Source: Pantoea sp. (GTDB lineage Bacteria > Pseudomonadota > Gammaproteobacteria > Enterobacterales > Enterobacteriaceae). From it: 53,478 nucleotides of DNA. Position 1 is the first letter of the stretch. The number at the start of each line of letters is the position of its first letter. Where the stretch lies: the NCBI RefSeq assembly GCF_028283705.1, contig NZ_JAPWKD010000028.1, forward strand, positions 1 to 53,478. Direction: 5' to 3'. Shown here piece after piece: positions 24,771 through 33,344 of this stretch. Both the position numbers and the translations under genes were made by a program. Below the pieces are notes generated by a model. It ran no database searches, was not told the DNA's origin, and saw only the letters and a list, made by a program, of their open reading frames with translations.

Positions 24771-26054
24771 TTATTGATTCTTTAATTTTATAAATTGAGA
24801 ACAGACGAGATACAGTGCAGCACATCCTGCATAATAATACATCATGGTGCTATAACCGTAATGTTGCACGATTATCCCTGATACTATCCCTACGGTTGCG
24901 CCTCCTACCTGGCCAGCGAAGTTCAATACACCACCAACAAAACCAATATTTTTATGGGGAGCAATCATTCCCGGAATTAACCAGTACAGACCACCAAACA
25001 TCTCAAAATAAAAACCAATGCAAATCACCGCTACGGCAACGAAAGAACTTTGGATATGCCCCAGAGACAACAATGACAGTAGTGACACGGTACCTGATGC
25101 CAGGAATAAAAGCCTTAGTGTCCTTGAGAACGTTGCTTTCCCTCTGAACCTGTCTGAAATTATTCCTCCACTAATCTCACCCAATGTCCCAGCCAGAAAG
25201 ATGAAGAAGGTAGCAAGGCCGGAATATTGCAGGCTCATCCCTCTTTCATGTACCAGATAGCTCGGCCCCCATGTCACCAGACCGAAGAACACCATCGCAA
25301 ATCCCATACGCCCCAGGAACATAAACAGAATCGACAGTTTATTACTTTTTCCGATGCTATCACCGTTAGAAGGCACGCCAGCATGATGAGTATCCTCATG
25401 GGAACTGCTGCTGATGAATTCCAGTTCTTTTTCAGTAATCGCCGGATGCTCATGCGGATGCTCTTTGACCCGACGATATACCAGATAAGCGATCACCATA
25501 CTGATAATACCTGTAATCAAAAACGCAGCCCGCCAGGAACCGAACCAGACAATTAAAGACGAAACGATAATCGCACCGACTGCTGAGCCTAAAGCAGCAC
25601 CGCTATCAATCAACGTAATACCGCGACTTCTCTCTGAACCCGGCAACCACTGAGCGACAATTTTATTCGCTGCGGGCATAAAAGGAGCCTCAAAAGCACC
25701 CAATCCAAGACGGCTGAGAATAAGTGTAAAACCGCCCATTGCCAGGCCGCCAATGGCGGCAAAGAAACCCCAAAAAATTGACGTTACTCCCAAAACCCGT
25801 TTCGCACCGATCCGGTCAACCAAATAGCCGCCCGGAAGCTGGAATGCGCAATATGCCCAAAAAAAAGAACTTAAGATAATACCCTGTACCTCAGGGGAAA
25901 TTGCAAAATCTTTCGTAATACCCGGCATCGCAAGTGACAATGATATTCTGTCAATACAGTTAATTGTGTATAACACGAATATCAGCGTTATCACCCGCCA
26001 GCGCGTACTCATTCTAATACGTTTTACCGAATTATTTTCATAGGTGACGGACAT
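24771..26054 (-). CDS. MFS transporter (ACS/sugar-acid type)
   Basis: A 427-residue carrier with 12 predicted helices and the family sequence YTINCIDRISLSLAMPGITKDF, GYLVDRIGAKRVLG and LGLGAFEAPFMPAANKIVAQWLPGSERSRG, typical of galactonate/glucarate-like ACS symporters. AAGGA precedes the ATG. It is the last gene of a minus-strand operon (MOSC, reductase, RidA, MFS); the gap to RidA is 86 bases. It probably imports the compound handled by the neighbours and by the divergent hydroxyacid dehydrogenase. Substrate not determinable from sequence. Confidence 0.88.
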   Translation of the reverse strand: MSVTYENNSVKRIRMSTRWRVITLIFVLYTINCIDRISLSLAMPGITKDFAISPEVQGIILSSFFWAYCAFQLPGGYLVDRIGAKRVLGVTSIFWGFFAAIGGLAMGGFTLILSRLGLGAFEAPFMPAANKIVAQWLPGSERSRGITLIDSGAALGSAVGAIIVSSLIVWFGSWRAAFLITGIISMVIAYLVYRRVKEHPHEHPAITEKELEFISSSSHEDTHHAGVPSNGDSIGKSNKLSILFMFLGRMGFAMVFFGLVTWGPSYLVHERGMSLQYSGLATFFIFLAGTLGEISGGIISDRFRGKATFSRTLRLLFLASGTVSLLSLLSLGHIQSSFVAVAVICIGFYFEMFGGLYWLIPGMIAPHKNIGFVGGVLNFAGQVGGATVGIVSGIIVQHYGYSTMMYYYAGCAALYLVCSQFIKLKNQ

Positions 26055-26140
26055 TTTCTTATCCTTCTGGAGTATTTTTTAAAGTACAATGATGATAAAT
26101 CACCACTGCACTATTTATCAGCTCACATTAACCACAACCC

Positions 26141-26536
26141 CTAATATATAACAACAGCATCCGCTTCAAACAACAAATCAGGATTCGCCAAAGCGCTGAC
26201 TTCAATAAAAGTATTGGCTGGGCGATTTCCTTCCGGCATGATTTCCTCCCTGATTTCACGCATCAAAGGTAAAGCATGGTGAATATCTGTGGCATAATAA
26301 GTTATTTTGACAACCTTCTCCCAGCCAACGTTTAATTCCTTCAGGCAGAGTGACAGATTCTTGTATACCTGCCGGATCTGCAATTCAAGGTCACCTCTGC
26401 CAATAATATCGTTATTTTCATCAACGGCTATCTGTCCTGAAATATGAACTATAGTCCCTGCCCCTGACACAATATGACTCCAGCCACTACCCGACGGTAG
26501 GCCCTTTGGTTGTACAATATGTTTTGGACCAATCAT
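26141..26536 (-). CDS. RidA family (YjgF/YER057c/UK114) protein
   Basis: A 131-residue protein of the usual RidA size, with SGAGTIVHISGQIAVDENNDIIG, the central ATDIHHALPLMREIREEIM and the terminal RPANTFIEVSALANPDLLFEADAVV. The Arg of RPANTF corresponds to the conserved substrate-binding Arg of the family. Family members hydrolyse reactive enamine/imine intermediates or act in degradation pathways. GGAGAGG precedes the ATG, and the gene lies 24 bases after the flavin reductase. It points to an imine or N-containing intermediate in the pathway, an inference from context. Confidence 0.9.
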   Translation of the reverse strand: MIGPKHIVQPKGLPSGSGWSHIVSGAGTIVHISGQIAVDENNDIIGRGDLELQIRQVYKNLSLCLKELNVGWEKVVKITYYATDIHHALPLMREIREEIMPEGNRPANTFIEVSALANPDLLFEADAVVIY

Positions 26537-26560
26537 TTACCTCTCCCCCGATATATAACG

Positions 26561-27505
26561 TCACAATGAGTTAATAACGATGACACCCTTTCCTCTGGAA
26601 ACACAGGGAGTCATTAATGTTTTCCGTTCATCTTCGGTCAGACATTTATCCTTATGAATTATCTCACCTGAGACAATATCAATGATGCAACTGCGACATG
26701 TGCCTGCTTCACAACTAAAATCCAGATCAACACCATCATCCAGCAGAACCTGTAATAAGGTCTTATTTTCAGGAACCGTTAAAATATGTCCACTCCTTGG
26801 TATTTCTGCGGTAAATGTGTCTCCCAGATCTTCTCCTGCCATGACGGGTGGCGAGAAGTACTCGGAAAATATCGCTCCAGCCGGCCAATGATGAGTAGCA
26901 CGGCAAACCGCCTCACTAAGTCTTGCCGAACCACAATAATATAACGCCGTGTTCTGTTTATAGTTACTCAGAATATCTTCAAAATTCGCCCTTCTCCCCT
27001 GCGCAGAACAGTAAACTTTCAAGTCGATGGGAAAATGCCTCAGTTCATCAAGAAAAGCCGCACTTTCAATATCCCTGACACAATAATGCAAGCTGACTTT
27101 CTTATTTTTATCTGATAAAAAATACAGAAAACTCAGTAATGGAGTGATCCCTATTCCCCCGGCGATAAAGACATAACTATCAAAGTTGATGTCAATATTA
27201 AAATCAGGCTGAGGATAGGAAAGATACAAGATATCATCTTTACGTACCTGATTGTGTACATATTCAGACCCCCCTCTCCCCTGTGTTTCCCTCTTCACCG
27301 CTATCTTATAGATATTGCTATCAGGATTGCCACATAGCGAATATTGTCGGCTTAACCCCTTTTTCAACCGAAGTATAACATTCGACCCAGGCAGATAAAC
27401 CGGAAGTTTTTCCCTGTCAACCGGAGAAAATTCAAGTGATAAAATATCTTTGGCCACTACGCTTACATCACTAACTCTAACTTTAATTAACAGTCTGACC
27501 GCCAT
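26561..27505 (-). CDS. PDR/VanB-type oxidoreductase (flavin, NAD, 2Fe-2S)
   Basis: A 314-residue reductase in the order of phthalate dioxygenase reductase. It has a flavin domain with SRQYSLCG, an NAD domain with VFIAGGIGITPLLSFL, and a C-terminal plant-type 2Fe-2S domain with C265, C270, C273 and C288. It would pass electrons from NAD(P)H through flavin to the iron-sulfur centre. No Rieske oxygenase or P450 partner is nearby. The gene starts inside the end of the MOSC gene (19-base overlap, different frame), so the MOSC protein is its likely partner. Similar MOSC and reductase domains are fused in some YiiM-like proteins. Confidence 0.88.
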   Translation of the reverse strand: MAVRLLIKVRVSDVSVVAKDILSLEFSPVDREKLPVYLPGSNVILRLKKGLSRQYSLCGNPDSNIYKIAVKRETQGRGGSEYVHNQVRKDDILYLSYPQPDFNIDINFDSYVFIAGGIGITPLLSFLYFLSDKNKKVSLHYCVRDIESAAFLDELRHFPIDLKVYCSAQGRRANFEDILSNYKQNTALYYCGSARLSEAVCRATHHWPAGAIFSEYFSPPVMAGEDLGDTFTAEIPRSGHILTVPENKTLLQVLLDDGVDLDFSCEAGTCRSCIIDIVSGEIIHKDKCLTEDERKTLMTPCVSRGKGVIVINSL

Positions 27506-28023
27506 TCTTCTGTAACCTCAACAATCTGATCGCCAATATTGACTATTCCTCCCCGTAAAATCTCACAGTTCAGCCCTGATCGCCCCAGCAATGATTCCAT
27601 AACAGGTTTATCAATTAGTCTTTCCAGATAGCGGCATGGATGATTAGGCTTTGTTGCCAGGATAACTGCCGACTCACCTATTTTCACTATTTTCCCAACC
27701 AGGTTGTTAAGTTCTATCCCTGACGTCACGATATTTCGACGGCATTCACGGGCGGTAAACTCGATACCTAACTCCAGGCTTATATCTTCAAGCACTTCTG
27801 CCGCAATGAGTGTGAGCTGGTGTTCGGGTTTAGGTCTGTCTGACCAGCGTCCCTCCTTTTTGGCATATCTGTCTCCTTCGATCCCCACCCCTGCTATCAA
27901 GTTAACCCTCGATTGTGGCTGCATCTCATGAGCAGCAATCTCAGCGGTAAATAACCCCACCACTCCTGGTTTCAATTTTCCCGCATCGTGGTTCGGTTCT
28001 ACTGGTGAAAAAATCCCGGTCAT
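27487..28023 (-). CDS. MOSC domain protein (YiiM-like)
   Basis: A 178-residue MOSC domain. GVGIEGDRYAKKEGRWSD, RRNIVTSGIELNNLVGK and NHPCRYLERL are family landmarks; C130 of HPCRY is the candidate conserved Cys that ligates molybdenum. MOSC proteins carry the molybdenum cofactor and, in YiiM/mARC-type enzymes, reduce N-hydroxylated compounds. GAGGTGA precedes the ATG. It is the first gene of the operon and overlaps the reductase gene that could supply its electrons. The RidA neighbour also suits a nitrogen-containing substrate. This role is inference; MOSC identity is firm. Confidence 0.85.
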   Translation of the reverse strand: MTGIFSPVEPNHDAGKLKPGVVGLFTAEIAAHEMQPQSRVNLIAGVGIEGDRYAKKEGRWSDRPKPEHQLTLIAAEVLEDISLELGIEFTARECRRNIVTSGIELNNLVGKIVKIGESAVILATKPNHPCRYLERLIDKPVMESLLGRSGLNCEILRGGIVNIGDQIVEVTEEWRSDC

Positions 28024-28110
28024 CTCATGTCACCTCTTTATCTGCCTGACAGATGTCACCTGATGACACCCACTCTCACATCTGTGCTTTACAAACCGCA
28101 TCGACCTGAG

Positions 28111-28153
28111 TTCAATATGTGGTTTATAGTACCAAGTATTGAACCAGGCAATA
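28111..28153. promoter_or_regulatory. Dyad operator between divergent operons (candidate IclR target)
   Basis: TTCAATA-TG-TGGT (28111-28123) and ACCA-AG-TATTGAA (28131-28143) form a 33-base interrupted dyad with 11 of 13 positions paired. A third half-site, CAATA (28149-28153), makes a second overlapping dyad TATTG-N7-CAATA. It sits between the MOSC operon start and the dehydrogenase ATG at 28186. The IclR regulator two genes away is the nearest candidate. Confidence 0.5.
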
Positions 28154-28185
28154 CTCTTCTCTCCATTCTCATAGAGGAAATTCTT

Positions 28186-29121
28186 ATGAATGTGACATCA
28201 AAGCAGGTCATCACCCTTCCGGATGAAACGTTATGGGATGCCCTTGCTCCCCAGGCAGATAAGACAGAACTGATTTACTGGCCCGATGGCGAAGAACTCT
28301 CTTTTGATATAAAACAGAAAGTTACCGGCATTGTCCTTCCCTACGCTCATGAAAGTTCGACACTGCGTAAACTGAATGAATTTCCTAACCTGACCTGGGT
28401 ACAAACGCAAAGTACCGGTTACGATAATGTTCTGCCCTGGTTGCCTGCTGGTATTCGTCTCTCTAACGCCGCAGGCGTCCATGCCTCTTCAACTGCTGAA
28501 CTGGCAATAGGTTTGGTATTGGCCTCTTTACGGAATATTGATCAGGCAGCGCGGGATATGATGCAGGAAACCTGGCGGGAACAACGCCACCGTTCACTGG
28601 CTGACCGAAATGTTGTTGTTATTGGCACCGGTAATATTGGCGGAGGGATAGTACGCAGGCTGGAACCGTTCGAAGTGAACATCTTTCGTGTCGGGCGTAC
28701 TGAGAGGCACGATGAACAGGGGATAATTTATTCACTCACACAGCTGAGATCATTATTGCTTCAGGCTGATGTTGTGATATTAACGCTACCATTAAATGCA
28801 GATACGAGTGGGCTGGTGAATAAAGAGTTCCTCTCGACAATGCCTGATGGTGCATTGTTAGTGAATGTTGGCCGGGGCGGCGTGGTCAATACCAACGACT
28901 TACTGGCGGAGGTATCGTCTGGCAGACTGTATGCCGCTCTTGATGTGATCGAACCCGAGCCTCTGCCTGTCGGACACCCACTTTGGCAAATACCTAACGT
29001 CTTAATTACGCCCCACTTAGGGGGAAATACCTCAGCTTTTACCCCAAGAATTAAACGTCTCTTGCTGGATCAGTTACATCGAATCAATAAAGGCGAGCTA
29101 CCAGCGAACCTCGTTTTCTAA
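28186..29121 (+). CDS. D-isomer-specific 2-hydroxyacid dehydrogenase
   Basis: A 311-residue enzyme. I start at ATG 28186 with AGAGGAA upstream; the frame extends 53 codons further but through the operator dyad and without family-like sequence. The NAD motif is VVVIGTGNIGGGIVRR. The catalytic Arg is in NVGRGGVVN, the Glu is in VIEPEPLPVGHPLW and the His in ITPHLGGNT. It is divergent from the MFS/RidA/reductase/MOSC operon and convergent with the IclR gene, so the three units probably form one pathway around a hydroxyacid. The paralogue at 7594 belongs to a different module. Confidence 0.88.
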   Translation: MNVTSKQVITLPDETLWDALAPQADKTELIYWPDGEELSFDIKQKVTGIVLPYAHESSTLRKLNEFPNLTWVQTQSTGYDNVLPWLPAGIRLSNAAGVHASSTAELAIGLVLASLRNIDQAARDMMQETWREQRHRSLADRNVVVIGTGNIGGGIVRRLEPFEVNIFRVGRTERHDEQGIIYSLTQLRSLLLQADVVILTLPLNADTSGLVNKEFLSTMPDGALLVNVGRGGVVNTNDLLAEVSSGRLYAALDVIEPEPLPVGHPLWQIPNVLITPHLGGNTSAFTPRIKRLLLDQLHRINKGELPANLVF

Positions 29122-29128
29122 GCAAAAA

Positions 29129-29154
29129 CATCCTGTTCATTTTTGAACAGGATG
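29129..29154. terminator. Bidirectional terminator
   Basis: CATCCTGTTCA (29129-29139) pairs with TGAACAGGATG (29144-29154), 11 bases, with a 4-base loop. An A-run at 29124-29128 gives a U-tract on the minus strand, ending the IclR gene; the plus-strand dehydrogenase probably ends here too. Confidence 0.75.
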
Positions 29155-29158
29155 CCGT

Positions 29159-29971
29159 TTACTGATTCCCTTGTGGCAAATGAAGTTCTGTATGTAAGGG
29201 GTTCCCCAACAATGTGGCTAATTTAGTCACCTCTTCCAGTAACCTGGCCTTTCTCTCGTCATTAAATGTCACCGTCACTGAACTTACCGTTACACCCAAT
29301 TTAGGACCATTGATTCCTCTGGAAGAAACCGCAACACCAATACAGGCAACACCCAGGGTACTTTCTTCCATTTCCAGAGCAAAACCTTGCTGCCTGATTT
29401 TCGTCAGCTCGCGCTTAAGTGCGTCAAATGTACTAATCGAATATTCTGTGAGAACAGGCAGCTCCGGCTTATCCTGATATAAGTCATCGATGTCTTCTGC
29501 ATCAAGTTTTGCCAGCATTGCTTTTCCCACGGCACAAAGTGAAGCGGGCATACGATCGCCAATACTTGGGGTCAGATGGTTTGCCGGATGGCCTTCGTAT
29601 CTTGCAAGGTAGATAACATCTGCTTTATCCAGTAACGCAATGCGTACCGTCTCAGTGCACAGCACCGGCGAGCTTTTACAGAAACGGTAAAACTCCTGAA
29701 CGGTGTCGAGTTTACTCAGATAGGCACTTGCCAGACCCACCAGCTTTCTTCCAAGCATGTAACCTTCTGGGGTTCTTTGCACAAGATGTGCATCTTCAAG
29801 ACTGCTCAGCAGATGCGCCGTCGAGGACTTTGCGATGTTGAGAGAAACGGAGATTTCAGTTTGTGTTAATGATCCAGACCAGGAAGTGGCAATCAAATCA
29901 AGGATTTTCACTGCTTTTGTGATGGCGGGTGAGCGTGATGCACTTTCATTCTTATCGTTTAATTCGTTCAT
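29159..29971 (-). CDS. IclR family transcriptional regulator
   Basis: A 270-residue protein from ATG 29971 (a second in-frame ATG at 29998 lacks a ribosome site). It has an N-terminal winged helix (about residues 15-75; SLTQTEISVSLNIAKSSTAHLLSSLEDAHLVQRT) and a C-terminal IclR effector domain (about 85-260) with RMPASLCAVGKAMLA and QGFALEMEESTLGVACIGVAV. Such regulators sense small organic acids. The convergent dehydrogenase and the divergent operon beyond it are the likely targets, through the dyad at 28111-28153. An AATGA-N5-TCATT dyad (30028-30042) upstream of this gene may serve autoregulation; its sequence differs from the other dyad. Confidence 0.88.
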   Translation of the reverse strand: MNELNDKNESASRSPAITKAVKILDLIATSWSGSLTQTEISVSLNIAKSSTAHLLSSLEDAHLVQRTPEGYMLGRKLVGLASAYLSKLDTVQEFYRFCKSSPVLCTETVRIALLDKADVIYLARYEGHPANHLTPSIGDRMPASLCAVGKAMLAKLDAEDIDDLYQDKPELPVLTEYSISTFDALKRELTKIRQQGFALEMEESTLGVACIGVAVSSRGINGPKLGVTVSSVTVTFNDERKARLLEEVTKLATLLGNPLHTELHLPQGNQ

Positions 29972-30115
29972 AAACAAATGTCGCCTTTCGTCCTTCATAT
30001 AACATCATCATGATTAATCCATCGTATAATGAAACGGTCATTGAGTCCTGTACAGCTCTGCCGTCGCATCTAATGGAAAGAACATGCAACATTTGTCATC
30101 CTGATCGGTTTGAGT

Positions 30116-30139
30116 AAAAAACAGGGCTGTCATCAGCCC
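30116..30139 (-). terminator. Rho-independent terminator of the SDR gene
   Basis: On the minus strand GGGCTG-ATGA-CAGCCC (30139-30124) is followed by TGTTTTTT. It lies 26 bases after the stop of the SDR gene. Confidence 0.7.
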
Positions 30140-30164
30140 CATTCAATTTACCCAACTTGCCCTG

Positions 30165-30908
30165 TCAGAAATCCTGTGACGTCGGGCGCAGAACGATCTC
30201 GTTAATATCCACATCTGCCGGTTGTTCAATCGCATAGGCAATAGCGCGCGCAACGGAGGCAGCCGGAATCGCCTGCTGATAAAAATTCAACACCGCTTCT
30301 GAGCTGGACTGGTGGGATGTCCCGTATTTCAGTTCTGAATCCACAGCACCCGGTTCAATGGTAGTGGTGCGGATATCCCCACCCACTTCATGACGCAGGC
30401 CATCGGAAATCGCCCTGACTGCATATTTGGTCCCGCTATACACCGAACCGCCCGGGCTGAAGACTTTGATACCGGCAACTGAGGAGATGTTGATGAAATG
30501 ACCGGACTTCTGCGCCTGGAATAAAGGCAGAGCGGCAGCGACGCCGTACAACACGCCCTTGATGTTGATATCAATCATGCTGTCCCACTCCTCAACACGC
30601 AGCTCGCTGATGGGGGAAATCGCCATCAGTCCGGCATTGTTGATCATCACGTCAACGCGACCAAAAACAGCCACTGCATGCGCGACCAGGGCATCAAGAT
30701 CGGCACGACGGGTCACATCGGTCACCAGCGCGCTGGCCACCCCTCCATCCGCCCGGATGTCTTCGACGATCGCGGTCATTTTGTCCAGGCGACGCGCGCC
30801 CAGCACCACTTTTGCACCCAGAGCTGCCAGATGACGCGCAGTTGCTTCACCCAGGCCACTGCTGGCACCTGTAATCACAACGACCTTACCTTCGATACCT
30901 GCTTTCAT
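30165..30908 (-). CDS. SDR family NAD(P)-dependent oxidoreductase
   Basis: A 247-residue classical short-chain dehydrogenase. It shows the cofactor motif TGASSGLG (about 13-20), NNAG (about 89-92), the catalytic Ser in INISSVAG and YSGTKYA (Tyr-x-x-x-Lys), and PGAVDSEL after it. CAGGAAAA precedes the ATG. It is divergent from a LysR regulator gene only 111 bases away, the usual arrangement for a regulator and its target. It probably reduces a carbonyl compound of unknown nature. Confidence 0.92.
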   Translation of the reverse strand: MKAGIEGKVVVITGASSGLGEATARHLAALGAKVVLGARRLDKMTAIVEDIRADGGVASALVTDVTRRADLDALVAHAVAVFGRVDVMINNAGLMAISPISELRVEEWDSMIDINIKGVLYGVAAALPLFQAQKSGHFINISSVAGIKVFSPGGSVYSGTKYAVRAISDGLRHEVGGDIRTTTIEPGAVDSELKYGTSHQSSSEAVLNFYQQAIPAASVARAIAYAIEQPADVDINEIVLRPTSQDF

Positions 30909-31019
30909 GATGTTTTCCTGTTGTGGAGTTCATTCGACGCCTCCGATCATGCAACAACGCTTTATCTCAATATATGGAAGAGTTAGGATTTAAGAATTCA
31001 CAATAATGGAATAAACCCA

Positions 31020-31928
31020 ATGCAGAACCGCGCTGAAATGATCAGGATTTTTGTCGCCGCCGCTAATGCTCACTCTTTCCGTGAGGCGGCCAGCCGGCTG
31101 GGGATCTCACCGCAAAAAGTGACGCGCGCCATCCAGGAATTGGAATATATCCTTGGCGAACCGCTGTTTCACCGCAGCACCCGCCAGTTGCATCTGACGA
31201 CATTTGGCGCAGAGATCTGCCAGGAAGCCACCAAAGCCCTGAGTGAATTTGAGCGGGTTTTCACTAAACGCAGCGTCGGAGCGGTCAATGAGGTGGCAGG
31301 CCGGGTGGTGATCACCGCCCCTCTGGCCATTGGCAGGTTATACCTGACTCGGTTCCTGGATGAACTGATGACCACTCATCCACACCTGACCCTGTCGCTG
31401 CACCTGGAAGATGAGCTGACAGATGCGATTGCCGCGCAAATTGACGTGGGCATCAGGGTGGGAACGGTCAGACATCAGAACTTTATCGCGAAGGTTGTCT
31501 GCCCGGTGCCTTTAGTCACCGTGTGTACGCCCGCACTTGCCAGCCGCTATCCTGGCCTTCTGTCCGTGTCTGACCTTGCGCGCTGCCCGTTGTCGGTGCT
31601 GATGGATCGTAAAAGCGGCAAGCCCTGGCCCTGGGTATTCCAGCAGGGTGACATTTTTGTCCCTTCTGCACCGGTTTTTATCAGCGATGACCCGGAAACT
31701 GAGCTGGAGATGGTGCTCGCGGGCAAGGTATTTGCCCAGATGCCACGCTACCTGGCAGCAGCGCATTTACTGAGTGGGAAGTTAGTTGAGGTTTTATCTG
31801 AGGCAGCGCCGACGCCAATGGAACTGGTGATCTATCGGACACAATCAGGCCCGCTTCCTCCCCGGACCCGCATCGTTTACGACCACCTGATCGCCTGTTT
31901 TTCCGATGCAACGCTCTTTCCGCGCTGA
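31020..31928 (+). CDS. LysR family regulator
   Basis: A 302-residue protein. The N-terminal helix-turn-helix (AAANAHSFREAASRLGISPQKVTRAIQELEYILGEPLFHRSTRQLHLT, residues 12-57) is followed by a substrate-binding domain of the CrgA/DhcR-like type. It is divergent from the SDR gene, which it probably regulates; the intergenic part contains no clear TTCATA dyad, so it seems separate from the regulator at 37373. Its stop directly abuts the end of the convergent xdhC-like gene. Confidence 0.9.
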   Translation: MQNRAEMIRIFVAAANAHSFREAASRLGISPQKVTRAIQELEYILGEPLFHRSTRQLHLTTFGAEICQEATKALSEFERVFTKRSVGAVNEVAGRVVITAPLAIGRLYLTRFLDELMTTHPHLTLSLHLEDELTDAIAAQIDVGIRVGTVRHQNFIAKVVCPVPLVTVCTPALASRYPGLLSVSDLARCPLSVLMDRKSGKPWPWVFQQGDIFVPSAPVFISDDPETELEMVLAGKVFAQMPRYLAAAHLLSGKLVEVLSEAAPTPMELVIYRTQSGPLPPRTRIVYDHLIACFSDATLFPR

Positions 31929-32906
31929 TCACTGACGTGACAAGGTCACGCTGTTTTTGCAGGCGACGATATCGGCCATCACCGCTAACGCGATTTCCGC
32001 CGGCGTTTTGCTGTTGATCGGCAGCCCAATCGGCGCATGGATGCGGTCAATATCCTTGTCACTTAATCCACCGATGGTTTTCATCCTTGCCAGCCGGTTT
32101 TGGCTGTTTTTCACAGATCCCATCGCACCGATATAAAAAGCGTGAGACTGCACCGCCTCCATCAACGTCAGGTCATCAATACGCGGATCATGTGTCAGGG
32201 CCACCACCGCACGACATGGATGTTGCGCATTTTCCTCCAGCCACTTTGCCGGGAACACTTCCGTCAGCAAAATCTCCGCAGGTAAACGATGCTGGTAGTT
32301 TGCCAGCATCTCCGCGCGCGCTTCACACACCACCGTCTGAAAACCCAACGCCAGAGAAAAACCAGCACAGGCCAGCGCGACCTCGGACAATCCTGCAATC
32401 ACCACCTGCGGTGTGGCGGCAATACACAGTTCCAGCCTGTCGCCCTCCTCAACCACCGTGGTGCTGCTGATATAGCGCGTTTCCTCCAGGCCTGAACAGG
32501 CATCCGGGAGGCAAACAAATTTCCGCAGCGTTACCGCTCCGAGTAAGGCGGCCTCCATGCGATCAAGGTAGGTGCAGGTCGCCTGATTAAACGTCAAACG
32601 TTCCACCAGAATAGAAAGGATGCCACCACAGGGCAGCGCTTTGTCGGGAGCCAGCCCGCCATCACCATAAATAACCTTTTGGCTGGGTGCATGGAATTGC
32701 CCGGCAGCGATGCGCTGCAAAAAATCTTCTTCAACACAGCCACCCGAAAGCGAACCCACATGCTGCCCCGCGTCATTGATCACCATCATGGTCCCAGGCG
32801 CACGCGGCGAGGATCCATAGGTACTGATGACCGTGCATAACCATAAGGTATGCGTCGGTAACCACTTTCTGGCCTGAGCTAAAACCTCAACATCAAGACG
32901 CTGCAT
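31929..32906 (-). CDS. XdhC family molybdenum-cofactor maturation protein
   Basis: A 325-residue protein of the XdhC/CoxI family. The N-terminal domain has TYGSSPRAPGTMMVINDAGQHVGSLSGGCVEEDF, and the C-terminal Rossmann domain begins at VIAGLSEVALACAGFSLALGF and ends with HAFYIGAMGS and RIHAPIGLPI. These proteins bind and sulfurate molybdenum cofactor before insertion into xanthine-dehydrogenase-type enzymes. It is encoded divergently from the three-gene molybdenum hydroxylase operon, its obvious client. GAGAG precedes the ATG. Confidence 0.92.
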   Translation of the reverse strand: MQRLDVEVLAQARKWLPTHTLWLCTVISTYGSSPRAPGTMMVINDAGQHVGSLSGGCVEEDFLQRIAAGQFHAPSQKVIYGDGGLAPDKALPCGGILSILVERLTFNQATCTYLDRMEAALLGAVTLRKFVCLPDACSGLEETRYISSTTVVEEGDRLELCIAATPQVVIAGLSEVALACAGFSLALGFQTVVCEARAEMLANYQHRLPAEILLTEVFPAKWLEENAQHPCRAVVALTHDPRIDDLTLMEAVQSHAFYIGAMGSVKNSQNRLARMKTIGGLSDKDIDRIHAPIGLPINSKTPAEIALAVMADIVACKNSVTLSRQ

Positions 32907-33344
32907 TTTTCTCTCACATTAGAAAACAGGATTTGATTATCACGCAAAAACAGACTTCATCCGCTGATTAAATTTAGCGTACAAATAATGCAATAGCCTG
33001 GACAGATTAAAATGCATCCTTATTTAACTAAAAATAGCCGATCATTTTATTTTCTCCGATGCTAATAAATCCCCCCGGCAAAAGCAACTCACACAATAAT
33101 CCATGACGAACCCACAACATCATGAACAGTAAGCAATTTATTTTAACTTGTTAGCTGAACTCATAAGCACTATGAACAAATCTCAACAATGAGGGATCAG
33201 CTGATAAGTATAATCCCAAAACCCGTACAGATGTTGTGCCTGTCTCATTATTAAAACTTCAATATTAATAAACGCTGCATCCTGAAATTTTGCAAATTGT
33301 CTTTTTAATTCGCTGATGCAGTACATTTGGGAGTCCTGTGTGCA
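32907..33344. promoter_or_regulatory. Control region between xdhC-like gene and molybdenum hydroxylase operon
   Basis: It contains the dyad TCATA-N5-TATGA (33161-33175), the palindrome ATCAGCTGAT (33195-33204) and TATAAT (33209-33214), all 130-185 bases before the ATG at 33345. No good -35 box stands at the right distance, as expected for an activator-dependent promoter. There is no further gene. Confidence 0.4.

Noticed and set aside
28027..28185. Longer start for the hydroxyacid dehydrogenase at 28027.
   Set aside because: It would run through the operator dyad, has no ribosome site, and the extra 53 residues do not belong to the family.
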